Shown here: one piece after another, positions 36,620-45,452 of the stretch
Numbering within the stretch: the stretch's first letter is position 1
Layout of the letters: every line of letters begins with the position of its first letter
Assembly (NCBI RefSeq): GCF_003233655.1
Contig: NZ_CP029832.1
Span: forward strand, 186,001-250,000
Source: Azospirillum ramasamyi
GTDB lineage: Bacteria > Pseudomonadota > Alphaproteobacteria > Azospirillales > Azospirillaceae
DNA: 64,000 nt
Direction of reading: 5' to 3'
Made by a program: the position numbers and the translations under genes
The notes under the pieces: generated by a model
The model's input: only the letters and a program-made list of their open reading frames with translations
What the model was told of the DNA's origin: nothing
The model's database searches: none

Positions 36620-38380
36620 CTAGAACACCCCCCGCGTCTGTGGAAACAGCAGGTCGACGAAACGTTCCGCCGTCGGCTGCGGTTCATGGTTGGCGAGGCC
36701 GGGGCGCTCGTTCGCCTCGATGAAGACGTAGCCTGGCCGGTCCGGCGACTCCACCAGCAGGTCGAATCCGACGACCGGGATGTCCAGCGCGCGGGCGGCG
36801 ACCGTCGCCACCTCCACCAGTTCCGGGTGCAGGGCGTCGGTCACGTCGTGGATGGTGCCGCCGGTGTGCAGGTTGGCGGTCTTGCGCACCGGCAGCACCT
36901 CCCCCGCCGGCAGCACGTCGTCCATCGTCCGGCCGGCGGCGGCGAGGCAACGCTCGGTCTCGGCGTCCATCGGGATGTGGCTTTCCCCGCCGGTGGCGGC
37001 GGCGCGGCGGCGGCTCTGCGCCTCGATCAGTTCGCGCACGCTGTGGGTGCCGTCGCCCATGACCTCGGCCGGGCGGCGCACCGCGGCGGCGACCACCTTC
37101 TTGTCGATGACGATGATCCGCAGATCCTGCCCTTCGCAGAACTGTTCCAGCAGCACGGTGTCGCAATGCTGGCGGGCCGACGCGATGGCGCGCTCCATGG
37201 TCTCGGCGTCGCGGACGTCCACGGTGATGCCGCGGCCCTGCTCGCCGCGGGCCGGCTTCACCACGACGCGGCCGTGCGTCTCCAGAAAGGCGGCGTTCTC
37301 CGCCGGCTCCCCCGCCACCGCCTGGGCCGGGACGTTCAGGCAGGCGCGCTCCAGCACGCGGCGGGTCACCGCCTTGTCGTCGCAGCGGCTCATGGCGACA
37401 GCGGTGGTCAGCTCGCTGAGGGATTCGCGGCAGACCACGCTGCGCCCGCCCCAGGTCAGGCAGAAATAGCCGGCCTCCGCGTCCAGCACGTCGACGCCGA
37501 TGCCGCGCCGCCGCGCCTCGTTGACGATGATGGTGGCGTAGGGGTTCAGCCGCTCGCCGGGCTGCGGGCCGGTGAACAGCCGCTCGTTGATCGGGTTCTT
37601 GGTCTTCAGGGCGAAAGCCGGGATGCGGCGGAAATTCAGCTTCTCATAGAGCGCGATGGCGTTCTCGTTGTCGTGCAGGACCGACAGGTCGAGGAAGGCG
37701 CGTCCGCGCGCCTGGACATGCTCCGCCACCGTGCGGACCAGCGTCTCGCCGATGCCCGGAAAGGATGCCTGCGGATCGACCGCCAGGCACCAGAGCGAGC
37801 TGCCGTTCTCCGGATCGCCGAAGGCATGGCCATGGTCCACCGCCGTCACCGAGCCGATGATCTCGCCGGTGGCGTCGTCGCAGGCGACGAAATGGGTCAG
37901 CACCCGGCTGTTGCGCGTCGCCACCAGGAAGGAGGAGGAGACCGGCACCATCCGCCGCCGGGCATAGATGCGCTGCACGCCTTCCGCATCCTCGCGCGTG
38001 CGCAGGCGGCGGACGCTGTAGCCCTTGGGCCGGCGCCGCGACGGGCGGTAGTCGGTCAGCCAGAGCCGGAAAGTGTGGGAAGGGTCGAGGAACAGCTCCT
38101 GCGGGGCGCGGGACAGGGCGACATGCGGATCCTGCAGGTAGAAGACGATGTCGCGGGTGCCTGGCGTCTCCTGCCGCAGGGTTTCGATCATGCGGTCGAG
38201 GTCGTCGAAGGTGTGGGCGAAGATCAGCCGGCCCCAGCCGCAATCCACCACCACGTCGGCGCGCGGCGCCTCGGCTTCCGTCTCTCCCGCCGGCGGACGG
38301 CCGGTATAGCGCCGGGTGTGGCGCAGGCTGGCGCTGGCGGCGCGTTCCAGCCGGTGCGGTTTGACGCGGGCGTAGCTCAT
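36620..38380 (-). CDS. ngg: N-acetylglutaminylglutamine synthetase
   Basis: 586-residue bifunctional enzyme making the dipeptide N-acetylglutaminylglutamine from glutamine. A GNAT acetyltransferase domain (about residues 105-285) has the acetyl-CoA stretch WCLAVDPQASFPGIGETLVR. An ATP-grasp ligase domain (about 330-580) has VVKPARGEQGRGITV, VLLEQFCEGQDLRIIVI and FIEANERPGLANHEPQP. The order GNAT then ATP-grasp is diagnostic of Ngg. Downstream of asnO by about 115 bp in the same direction. The product, once amidated, accumulates as a compatible solute under osmotic stress. Confidence 0.93.
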   Translation of the reverse strand: MSYARVKPHRLERAASASLRHTRRYTGRPPAGETEAEAPRADVVVDCGWGRLIFAHTFDDLDRMIETLRQETPGTRDIVFYLQDPHVALSRAPQELFLDPSHTFRLWLTDYRPSRRRPKGYSVRRLRTREDAEGVQRIYARRRMVPVSSSFLVATRNSRVLTHFVACDDATGEIIGSVTAVDHGHAFGDPENGSSLWCLAVDPQASFPGIGETLVRTVAEHVQARGRAFLDLSVLHDNENAIALYEKLNFRRIPAFALKTKNPINERLFTGPQPGERLNPYATIIVNEARRRGIGVDVLDAEAGYFCLTWGGRSVVCRESLSELTTAVAMSRCDDKAVTRRVLERACLNVPAQAVAGEPAENAAFLETHGRVVVKPARGEQGRGITVDVRDAETMERAIASARQHCDTVLLEQFCEGQDLRIIVIDKKVVAAAVRRPAEVMGDGTHSVRELIEAQSRRRAAATGGESHIPMDAETERCLAAAGRTMDDVLPAGEVLPVRKTANLHTGGTIHDVTDALHPELVEVATVAARALDIPVVGFDLLVESPDRPGYVFIEANERPGLANHEPQPTAERFVDLLFPQTRGVF

Positions 38381-38496
38381 TGGAATCCCCCTGATCGTCG
38401 GATGCGGCTCATCGCTCGGAAAACGCCGCCGGACGCGGATCGGTCCCGCGCCCGGTCAGGCCGGCCGACGGAGCGTTCTTCGTTTGGAATGGCCGC

Positions 38497-40272
38497 TTAC
38501 AGGCCCTGTTCCTGGAACCAGAATTCCAGCAGCGCGACCTGCCACAGCTTCGACCCGCGCAGAGGCGTGATGTGGCGTTCCGGATCGGCCAGCAGCCGGT
38601 CCAGATAGTCGCGCCGGAACAGGCCGCGTTCGCGCGCGGCCGGGGCGTTCAGCACGTCGCGCACCAGTTCCAGGAAGGGGCCGCGCAGGTACTTCAGCGC
38701 CGGCACCGGGAAATAGCCCTTCGGCCGGTCGATCACCTCGGCCGGGACGACGCGGCGCGCCGCTTCCTTCAGGACGTATTTGCCGCCCTCGGCCAGCTTC
38801 ATTTCGGCCGGGATGCGGGCGGCAAGCTCGACCAGTTCGTGATCGAGGAAGGGAACGCGCGCCTCCAGCCCGGCGGCCATCGTCATGTTGTCGACCCGCT
38901 TCACCGGATCGTCCACCAGCATCACCGTGGTGTCGAGCCGCAGCGCCTTGTCGACCGCCCGCTCGGCGCCGGGCATGGCGAACCGCCGCTCCAGCCAGCG
39001 GCGGGAATGGTCCTCGCCGAGGAAGCGGGGATCGAGCGCCTCCGCCATCTCCGCATGATCCCGGTCGAAGAAGACGCGGGCATAGTCGGCCACCCCGTCC
39101 TTGCTTTCCAGCAGCGGCGGATACCAGTGATAGCCGCCGAACACCTCGTCGGCGCCCTGCCCCGACTGCACCACCTTCACCTGCTTCGCCACCTCCTGCG
39201 ACAGCAGGAAGAAGCCGATGTTGTCGTGGCTGACCATCGGCTCCGACATCGCGCGCACGCAGTCGCGCAATTCGGGCAGGGCGCGGGCGGAATCGACGAA
39301 GATGCGGTGGTGGTCGGTGCCGAAATGCCGGGCGACGATGTCGGAATACTTGAACTCGTCGCCGCGCTCGTCCCCCACCGTCTCGAAACCGATGGAGAAG
39401 GTCTTCAGCCCGCTCTGCCCGTTCTCGGCCAGCAATGCGGTGATGAGCGAACTGTCCAGCCCGCCCGACAGCAGCACGCCCACCGGCACGTCGGCGACCC
39501 GCCGGCGGCGCACGGCGCGGGTCAGCGTCTCCAGCACCAGTTCGCGCCAGTCGGCGAAGTCGCGGCCTTCGTCGCCGGCCTGCGGCCCGAAATTCAGCGA
39601 CCAATAGGTGGTCTCGCGCCGGGTGCCGTCCGGCTCGACGACCAGGGTGGTGGCGGGAGGAAGCTTGCGCACGCCCTTCAGGATGGTGTGCGGCGCCGGG
39701 ACGACGGCGTGGAAGCTCATGTAATGGTGCAGCGCCACCGGATCGATGTCGGTGTCGATGCCGCCCGACGCCACCAGGGCCGGCAGGGAGGAGGCGAAGC
39801 GCAGCCCGCCCGGAATGTCGGCGAGGTAGAGCGGCTTGATGCCCAGCCGGTCGCGGCCCAGCACGACGCGCCCGCTGTCGCGTTCGTGGATTGCGAAGGC
39901 GAACATGCCGTTCATGCGCTTGACGAAGTCCGGCCCCCAGGCGTGATAGGCCTTGATCAGCACCTCGGTGTCGCCGCCGGAGAAGAAGCTGTAGCCCAGC
40001 CCGATCAGCTCTTCGCGCAGTTCGCGGTGATTGTAGATGCAGCCGTTGAAGACGATGGCGAGGCCGAGGGCGGAGTCCACCATCGGCTGTTGCGACGCCT
40101 CGCTGAGATCGATGATCTTCAGCCGGCGATGGCCGAAGGCGACGCGGCCATGGGCGAACAGGCCGTGGCCGTCCGGCCCGCGCGCCGCAAGCCGGTCGCA
40201 CATGGCCTGGACCGCCGCCGTGCTGGCGGCCTCGCCGGTTTTGAAACGAATCTCACCACTCAGTCCGCACAT
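38497..40272 (-). CDS. asnO: N-acetylglutaminylglutamine amidotransferase (AsnB-type)
   Basis: 591-residue class II glutamine amidotransferase that amidates N-acetylglutaminylglutamine to NAGGN. The nucleophilic Cys2 follows Met1 in MCGLSGEIRF, and the N-terminal glutaminase domain has ARGPDGHG and FNGCIYNHREL. The synthetase domain carries the PP-loop GVLLSGGLDSSLI, SGQGADEVFGGY and PKGYFPVPALKYL. Being next to ngg separates it from ordinary asparagine synthetase. It heads the operon and has a perfect EcfG-type promoter about 165 bp upstream, linking osmoprotectant synthesis to the general stress response. Confidence 0.93.
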   Translation of the reverse strand: MCGLSGEIRFKTGEAASTAAVQAMCDRLAARGPDGHGLFAHGRVAFGHRRLKIIDLSEASQQPMVDSALGLAIVFNGCIYNHRELREELIGLGYSFFSGGDTEVLIKAYHAWGPDFVKRMNGMFAFAIHERDSGRVVLGRDRLGIKPLYLADIPGGLRFASSLPALVASGGIDTDIDPVALHHYMSFHAVVPAPHTILKGVRKLPPATTLVVEPDGTRRETTYWSLNFGPQAGDEGRDFADWRELVLETLTRAVRRRRVADVPVGVLLSGGLDSSLITALLAENGQSGLKTFSIGFETVGDERGDEFKYSDIVARHFGTDHHRIFVDSARALPELRDCVRAMSEPMVSHDNIGFFLLSQEVAKQVKVVQSGQGADEVFGGYHWYPPLLESKDGVADYARVFFDRDHAEMAEALDPRFLGEDHSRRWLERRFAMPGAERAVDKALRLDTTVMLVDDPVKRVDNMTMAAGLEARVPFLDHELVELAARIPAEMKLAEGGKYVLKEAARRVVPAEVIDRPKGYFPVPALKYLRGPFLELVRDVLNAPAARERGLFRRDYLDRLLADPERHITPLRGSKLWQVALLEFWFQEQGL

Positions 40273-40437
40273 CGGCTGTCGAGCCTCCTCGTTGGTTCAG
40301 GACGAAGGGGCGCTCGACCCGCAAAAAGGGCCAAACACCGGGGGCGCCGGCTGCGGAATGCGGCCGCCACCCGTTGCGAGCGATCGTGGATGCCGGCCCT
40401 CCTCCCGCTCGATGCACCACCGGCACCCGCGCGGCAT

Positions 40438-40462
40438 AACGGCCGACCACGCCCGAGGTTCC
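40438..40462 (-). promoter_or_regulatory. EcfG-type (general stress sigma) promoter of the NAGGN operon
   Basis: On the minus strand GGAAC (40462-40458) is followed by exactly 16 bases and CGTT (40441-40438), which matches the alphaproteobacterial EcfG/RpoE2 consensus GGAAC-N16/17-CGTT. Predicted transcription starts near 40431, giving a leader of about 160 bases before the asnO ATG at 40272. The rest of the 337-bp gap 40273-40609 shows no gene. Confidence 0.75.
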
Positions 40463-40609
40463 ATGAAGATGAACGTCCCCGGCGCGATCGCTCACGGCCG
40501 GCCGCTGACCGGCCGGGACAGCTTAGATAGGGATTGCTCCCCAGCTTTGCCACAAAAGAGGGGTGGGCAGCGCCGCTTTTGCTGGGCGGACAGCGCCGCC
40601 CCTCCCCCT

Positions 40610-42106
40610 TCAGAGCTTGAAGAAGTTGCGCAACCGGGCCAGCAGCGCCTGCGTTTCCGGCGGCGGCGGCGGGGCGACGCCCTGCTGGCGGGCCCGCTGG
40701 ACGGTGTTGCGGGACTGGCGGTCGGCCATCAGGTCGGCCAGCCGCTCGGCAAGCTGCGGACGCTGGCGCAGCACCGGGTCGAGATGGCTGCGCGCCAGTT
40801 CGTACACCACCGAATCCGTGCAGGCGACGACCGAGGCGCTGCGCGGCTGGCCGGTCAGCAGCGACATCTCGCCGAACACGTCGCCCGGCCGCAGCCGGGT
40901 CAGGTGGATCACGCCCGGCCGCCGGTCGCCATCGGCGGCCGGCTGGGGGGCGGCCGGCTGGGGGGCGGCCGTCTGGGTGGCGGCGCCCGGAGCGGCGATC
41001 TCGACGTCGAACGCGCCCTCCGCGATCACGAACAGCGATTCCCCGGCCTCGCCCTGGCGGACGGCGGCGGTGCCGGCCGGGAGATGGACCTCGCGCATGG
41101 CATCGGCCAGCGCCCCCAGCTCCTCGTCGTCGAAGGCGTCGAACAGTTGCAGCTGGCGCAGGAGGTTGTGCCGCAGCATGCCGGTGTCGGCCTGGACCGG
41201 CTGGTGCTGGCGAACCTCCTGCTTCGGACAGGCGGGCCCGATCCCGACGCGGGCGAGGTTGCCCAGCACCGCCGTCAGCACGGCATCCCGCACCAGCGCC
41301 GCCCGCCCGCCGTCGTCGGTCCAGAACCGGGCCTTGTAGGAAACGCCGTTGGGCGTCACCGCATCGACGATCACGTCGGGCCGCGGGGTGGGCAGAACGC
41401 CGTCGGCGCACAGCATGGCGGACAGCAAGATGCGCTTCGCGCGCTCGACCGGAACCTCCTGGTCCAGCATGATCGGCACGGAAACGCGGAAGGACGGGCT
41501 GGGACGGCTGAAATTGGTGAAGCGGCTGCCGGCGACGATGCCGTTCGGCACGATGACGGCGGTGCCGTCACCGGCGATCAGGCGCGTGGCGCGCCAGTTG
41601 ATCTCGTCGACCCGGCCGGTCACGCCGGGCGACAGTTCCAGCCAGTCACCGATGTGGTAGGGGTGCTCGATGTTCAGGGCGATGCCGGCGAAGATGTCGG
41701 CGATGATGTTGCGGAGCGCGAAGCCGAGCACGGCGATGGCAACGCCGGAGGTCGCCAGCAGCCCGGTCACCGGCTGTTGCAGCACGAAGGCCAGGATCGC
41801 CAGAAGCGCGAAGCCATAGATGAAGAAGCGCAGCAGATCGGCCAGCAGCCGCGGGAAGCGGGGCGGCCGGGGCGTGCCATCGGGATTGGTGCCGCCGTTG
41901 CCGGCCGCCAGCAGGTCGATCAGGCGCGCCCCGCCCCAGGCCGCGATCAGCCAGGCGGCCGATGCGATGGCGATGTCCAGGCCGTTGCTGAGCGAACGGC
42001 CGATGACGGGATCCAGATGACCATGCAGCCAGGGCTTCGCGGCGACCAGGGAAGCCATCAGGGCCAGCAGCAGGACGGGGATGAACAGACGCCGCAAGGC
42101 GTTCAT
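40610..42106 (-). CDS. MscS-family mechanosensitive channel with cyclic-nucleotide-binding domain
   Basis: 498-residue inner-membrane channel. Transmembrane helices lie at about residues 5-25, 40-60, 85-110 and in the pore helix region LLATSGVAIAVLGFALRNIIADIFAGI. The cytoplasmic MscS beta domain begins about GDWLELSPGVTGRVDEINWRA. From about 345 on there is a cNMP-binding domain (VHLPAGTAAVRQGEAGESLFVI, GDVFGEMSLLTGQPRSASVVA). Residues encoded at 40937-40981 are an Ala-Pro-Gln insertion in that domain. Channels of this class may be gated by tension and modulated by cyclic nucleotide. The gene lies just upstream of the osmoprotectant operon, so an osmotic theme is consistent. Confidence 0.9.
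   Translation of the reverse strand: MNALRRLFIPVLLLALMASLVAAKPWLHGHLDPVIGRSLSNGLDIAIASAAWLIAAWGGARLIDLLAAGNGGTNPDGTPRPPRFPRLLADLLRFFIYGFALLAILAFVLQQPVTGLLATSGVAIAVLGFALRNIIADIFAGIALNIEHPYHIGDWLELSPGVTGRVDEINWRATRLIAGDGTAVIVPNGIVAGSRFTNFSRPSPSFRVSVPIMLDQEVPVERAKRILLSAMLCADGVLPTPRPDVIVDAVTPNGVSYKARFWTDDGGRAALVRDAVLTAVLGNLARVGIGPACPKQEVRQHQPVQADTGMLRHNLLRQLQLFDAFDDEELGALADAMREVHLPAGTAAVRQGEAGESLFVIAEGAFDVEIAAPGAATQTAAPQPAAPQPAADGDRRPGVIHLTRLRPGDVFGEMSLLTGQPRSASVVACTDSVVYELARSHLDPVLRQRPQLAERLADLMADRQSRNTVQRARQQGVAPPPPPETQALLARLRNFFKL
40937..40981. repeat. Three 15-bp tandem repeats inside the MscS-cNMP gene
   Basis: Units GGCCGGCTGGGGGGC at 40937-40951 and 40952-40966 are identical; a diverged third copy is at 40967-40981. 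They encode an AAPQP-type repeat on the minus strand within a loop of the cyclic-nucleotide-binding domain. The unit length keeps the reading frame, so copy number may vary between strains without breaking the gene. Confidence 0.85.
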
Positions 42107-42217
42107 CGGACGGGGTTCTCCTCGACGACCGGCCGGCTTCGGCCAAGCGAGGTGCGACGATGGCACGAACAGGCGCCATCCCGTCAAGCGGACTATTTTC
42201 TCCCGCCGCCCTGGACT

Positions 42218-42709
42218 TCAGGCACCGGCCGACCGGCGGAGCGCCCGTGACGGACCCATCACGAAATCGCCGATCACCGGGTCGGCCCTGGCCACCTTGC
42301 CGGCGAAGGCATAGGCGCGGCACAGGACGGCCAGCGCGGTTTCCGGGTCGCAGCTCTTGCGCCGGAAGTCCTCGCCCCGGCGCAGGGAGGCGAATTCGCC
42401 GTCCCAGAAATCCGGGTTGTCCAGCGGCCCGAAATTCATCGCCCAGAAGCCGAAGCTGCGTTCCGGCTGCTCCCAGCGGCCGAGCATGGCGAGGTTCTGG
42501 TGCCGCCTGTCGCTGGAGATGCGGGCGAACAGGATGCCGACGGCGTCGGCCTCCCCTTCCAGCACCTGCAGGAAGGTGCCTTCATGTTCGATCAGGAAGC
42601 CGGTCACGCCGAGATGGCGGTTGTTGTAAGAGCTTCGCATGCAAATGTCGGCCAGCGCCGAAAATGGCAGCAAGGCGACGGCATCACTGCGATAGAGAAG
42701 AGTGAGCAT
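42218..42709 (-). CDS. Short BLUF-domain blue-light photoreceptor
   Basis: 163-residue FAD-binding photoreceptor. The BLUF domain fills residues 1-95 (MLTLLYRSDA, NNRHLGVTGFLI, GTFLQVLEG). All signature residues are present at constant spacing: Tyr6, Asn30, Gln48, Trp89 and Met91 match AppA Tyr21, Asn45, Gln63, Trp104 and Met106 with a uniform offset of 15. No EAL or other output domain follows, only about 65 residues that probably form capping helices. The start at 42709 has an excellent GGAGGAAA ribosome site. It likely signals by protein contact. Confidence 0.92.
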   Translation of the reverse strand: MLTLLYRSDAVALLPFSALADICMRSSYNNRHLGVTGFLIEHEGTFLQVLEGEADAVGILFARISSDRRHQNLAMLGRWEQPERSFGFWAMNFGPLDNPDFWDGEFASLRRGEDFRRKSCDPETALAVLCRAYAFAGKVARADPVIGDFVMGPSRALRRSAGA

Positions 42710-42882
42710 CGGTTTCCTCCACCTCTTACCCCACCTGTGGGAATAATGATGGGAAAACCAATAATCAGTAACCCATTCTTTCGTCGATGGGCCGCCGCAC
42801 CTGCGGACATATCCGGGATGGCAGTGAGGCGGATTACCGCTCAGTGCCAATCCCGACTTGACGACACCCGGACGACCTTCCC

Positions 42883-44637
42883 TCAGATGATTTCCCGTGC
42901 GCGGCCCTTGAACACCGTGGCGGCGATCTTCAGTGCGTCGGGGGTGCCGCGGGCCAGCGCCTCGGCGAAATGGGCGGCCTGCTTGGCCTTCACCTTGGGC
43001 GGCATCGGCGGCTCGTTGCCGTCCACCAGGCAATCGACCACCACCGGGCCGGGATGGGCCAGCGCCGCGTCCAGGATGGCGCCGCAGTCCTTGGGATCGC
43101 GGATGGTGAAGCCCTTGCCGCCGCAGGCCTCCGCCACCTTGGCGAAGTCGATGGGGTGCAGGTCGCAGGCATATTCGGGATTGCCCAGCATCACCAGCTG
43201 CTCCCACTTGATCTGGCCCAGCGAGCTGTTGTTGTTGATGATGACCTTGACCGGCAGATCGTACTTCACCGCCGTGACGAAATCGGCCATCAGCATCGAG
43301 AAGCCGCCGTCACCGACATAGGCGATCACCTGCCGGTCCGGGTAGGCGATCTGCGCGGCGATGGCATAGGGCAGACCCGGCGCCATGGTGGCGAGGTTGC
43401 CGGACAGCGAATGCATCTGGCCGCGCTTCACCGGGATCTGCCGCGCCCACCATGTGGCGATGGTGCCGCTGTCGCACGCGACGATGGCGGTGTCGCTCAG
43501 CCGCTTGCCCAGTTTCCACGCCGCCACCTGCGGCTTCATCGGCATGTCCTGGCGGGTGCCGCGTTCCTCCATCAGGCGCATCCATTCGGCCTTGCCGGCC
43601 TGCGCCTGCTCCAGGAAGCTGCGGTCCTCGTGCGGCTGCACCCGCTCGGTCAGGATATCCAGCGCCAGCCGGCAATCGCCGACCAGCCCGGCCTCCACCG
43701 GGTAGCGCAGCCCGATCCGCGATGCGTCGATGTCGATCTGGATGCCGCGGGCCTGATCCGGCTTCGGGTAGTATTCGATGTAGGGGAAAGTGGAGCCGGC
43801 GATCAGCAGCGTGTCGCAGGTCTCCAGCGCGGTCTGCGACGGCTCGGTGCCCAGCAGCCCGACGGAGCCGGTGGTGTAGGGGCTGTCGTCCGGCACCGCC
43901 GCCTTGCCCAGCAATGCCTTGACGATCACCGCTCCGGTCTTCTCCGCCAGCCGTTCCAGCTGGTCCGTGGCGTTCAGCGCGCCCTGTCCGGCCAGGATGA
44001 CGATGCGCTTGCCGGCGTCCATGATCTCCACCGCTCGGCGCATTTCCGCCTCCGACGGCACCGGCAGTTCGGGGGCGAACAGGGCGGTGTTGTGGCCCTT
44101 GACGTTGCGCGGCGCCCGCATGTCGTCGCCGGCCGCCTGCTCCTGCAGATCGACCGGGATGGTGATGTGGGCGACGCCGCGGTTTGCCAGCGCGGTGCGG
44201 CAGGCGAGCGTCGCGATGTTGCGGACATGGGCGGCGCCCATGATGCGCTGGTTGAAGACCGATACGTCCTGGAAGACCTTGTCCAGTTCCACGTCCTGCT
44301 GGGTGTGGGTGCCGACGAGGTCGTGATATTGCAGCCCGGTGATCGCCAGCACCGGCTGGTGGTCCAGCTTGGCGTCGTAGAGGCCGTTCAGCAGATGCAG
44401 CCCGCCGGGGCCGGAGGTGGCGAGGCAGACGCCGAGCCTGCCGGTGTACTTGGCATAGCCGCAGGCGGCGAGGGCGGCGGCTTCCTCGTGCCGGACCTGG
44501 ATGAATCGGATCTCGTCCTTGCGCTGGCGGAACGCCTCGACCAGGCCGTTGATGCCGTCGCCGGGCATGCCGAAGATGGTGTCCACCCCCCAATCCACCA
44601 GAACGTCCACCAGGATGTCGGCTGCCGTGCGTGCCAT
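42883..44637 (-). CDS. ThDP-dependent enzyme, pyruvate oxidase/dehydrogenase (quinone)-like
   Basis: 584-residue ThDP enzyme of the PoxB/acetolactate-synthase superfamily. The N-terminal pyrimidine-binding domain has FGMPGDGINGLVEAFR and the activating Glu in VRHEEAAALAACGYA. The central domain has ILAGQGALNATDQLE. The C-terminal domain has the ThDP/Mg motif GDGGFSMLMADFVTAVKYDL, then NNNSSLGQIKWEQ. Length and sequence fit PoxB-type pyruvate:quinone oxidoreductase, which makes acetate and CO2 and is often stationary-phase or stress induced. The ATG at 44637 has AAGGGAGAAG before it. A near-EcfG promoter is 46 bp upstream. Acetolactate synthase-like activity is not excluded. Confidence 0.85.
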   Translation of the reverse strand: MARTAADILVDVLVDWGVDTIFGMPGDGINGLVEAFRQRKDEIRFIQVRHEEAAALAACGYAKYTGRLGVCLATSGPGGLHLLNGLYDAKLDHQPVLAITGLQYHDLVGTHTQQDVELDKVFQDVSVFNQRIMGAAHVRNIATLACRTALANRGVAHITIPVDLQEQAAGDDMRAPRNVKGHNTALFAPELPVPSEAEMRRAVEIMDAGKRIVILAGQGALNATDQLERLAEKTGAVIVKALLGKAAVPDDSPYTTGSVGLLGTEPSQTALETCDTLLIAGSTFPYIEYYPKPDQARGIQIDIDASRIGLRYPVEAGLVGDCRLALDILTERVQPHEDRSFLEQAQAGKAEWMRLMEERGTRQDMPMKPQVAAWKLGKRLSDTAIVACDSGTIATWWARQIPVKRGQMHSLSGNLATMAPGLPYAIAAQIAYPDRQVIAYVGDGGFSMLMADFVTAVKYDLPVKVIINNNSSLGQIKWEQLVMLGNPEYACDLHPIDFAKVAEACGGKGFTIRDPKDCGAILDAALAHPGPVVVDCLVDGNEPPMPPKVKAKQAAHFAEALARGTPDALKIAATVFKGRAREII

Positions 44638-44682
44638 GGGCTTCTCCCTTGCCGGATCGTGTCGCGTCGTATCGAGCCCAGC

Positions 44683-44707
44683 AACAGGAGGCAGGTGGGG
44701 CGGTTCC
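44683..44707 (-). promoter_or_regulatory. Possible EcfG-type promoter of the ThDP enzyme gene
   Basis: On the minus strand GGAAC (44707-44703), 16 bases, then TGTT (44686-44683). One base differs from the CGTT consensus of the -10 element. Its distance to the ATG (46 bases) is suitable. A chance match cannot be excluded. Confidence 0.4.
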
Positions 44708-44731
44708 CTCGGTCCCTCCCTCATTGGCCCC

Positions 44732-45445
44732 TCATCGGCAGGTGTTGAAGGCGCCCATGTCCAGGTGGAAGTGGTTGCGGTGCGCCTCGTTGTAGTCCGG
44801 CCCCAGCACCACGCCGAAGAAGCGGCAGGCGCCGTCGCGCACGTCGCGCAGGAAGGCGGCCTTGCGGCCGTCGCCGTCGCTGACCCAGTCGTTCAGAACG
44901 CTGATCCGCGTGCCGTCGGCCAGCACGAAGCCGCCGATGTCGATGGCGTTGGCGCTGGCATGTTCGCTGCGCCGCCCCCCGGCCCGGCCATAGACGTTGC
45001 GGCAGGCATAGGTGCCGAGATGCTCGACACGCGCCACCTTCCGGCCGAAATGCTTCTGCGCCGCCGGCTGCAGGGCATGCGCCTCGAACAGGGTCCAGGC
45101 GGCGGCCAGCCCACAGGTGGCGATGAAGCCGCTGCTGAAGGTGAGGTCGGAGCGCGACACCCGCACCACCCCCTGCAAGGCGCAATTCTCGTCGGAGGGC
45201 CGGTCGGGGACGGGGGTGAAACGCAGGCCCGTGCCGTCGAGCGCCGCCCGGCACTGCTCGGGATCGCGCTTCAGCCGCGCCAGCTTGAATCCGGTCAGCC
45301 AGTCCGGCTCCGCCCGCAGGTCGAGCGGAGCCCAGGGGTCGTAGCGGGGCGGCACCACGATCAGCCCGCCCCACACCCCGGCCGCCGCCCCGGCCAGCGC
45401 CAGCAGGACCAGCAGCGCCAGCCATCGCAGCAGCCTTGCCGTCAT
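44732..45445 (-). CDS. Extensin-like family protein
   Basis: 237-residue exported or membrane-anchored protein. A hydrophobic N-terminal segment at about residues 5-30 (LLRWLALLVLLALAGAAAG) is a signal anchor. The rest is an extensin-like C-terminal domain related to D,D-/L,D-carboxypeptidase folds: CALQGVVRVSRSDLTFSSGF, the metal-type SEHASANAIDIGGFVL with His and Asp, and NEAHRNHFHLDMG with a His-x-His. The His/Asp arrangement suggests a zinc peptidase acting in the periplasm, perhaps on peptidoglycan; this is inference. The gene lies 7 bp from the GFA gene on the same strand. Confidence 0.85.
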   Translation of the reverse strand: MTARLLRWLALLVLLALAGAAAGVWGGLIVVPPRYDPWAPLDLRAEPDWLTGFKLARLKRDPEQCRAALDGTGLRFTPVPDRPSDENCALQGVVRVSRSDLTFSSGFIATCGLAAAWTLFEAHALQPAAQKHFGRKVARVEHLGTYACRNVYGRAGGRRSEHASANAIDIGGFVLADGTRISVLNDWVSDGDGRKAAFLRDVRDGACRFFGVVLGPDYNEAHRNHFHLDMGAFNTCR

Positions 45446-45452
45446 GGGCCGT

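Noticed and set aside
35519-38608. A 1029-codon open frame antisense to ngg and the M42 peptidase gene.
   Set aside because: Composition typical of a GC-rich shadow frame. Both opposite genes have complete family motifs.
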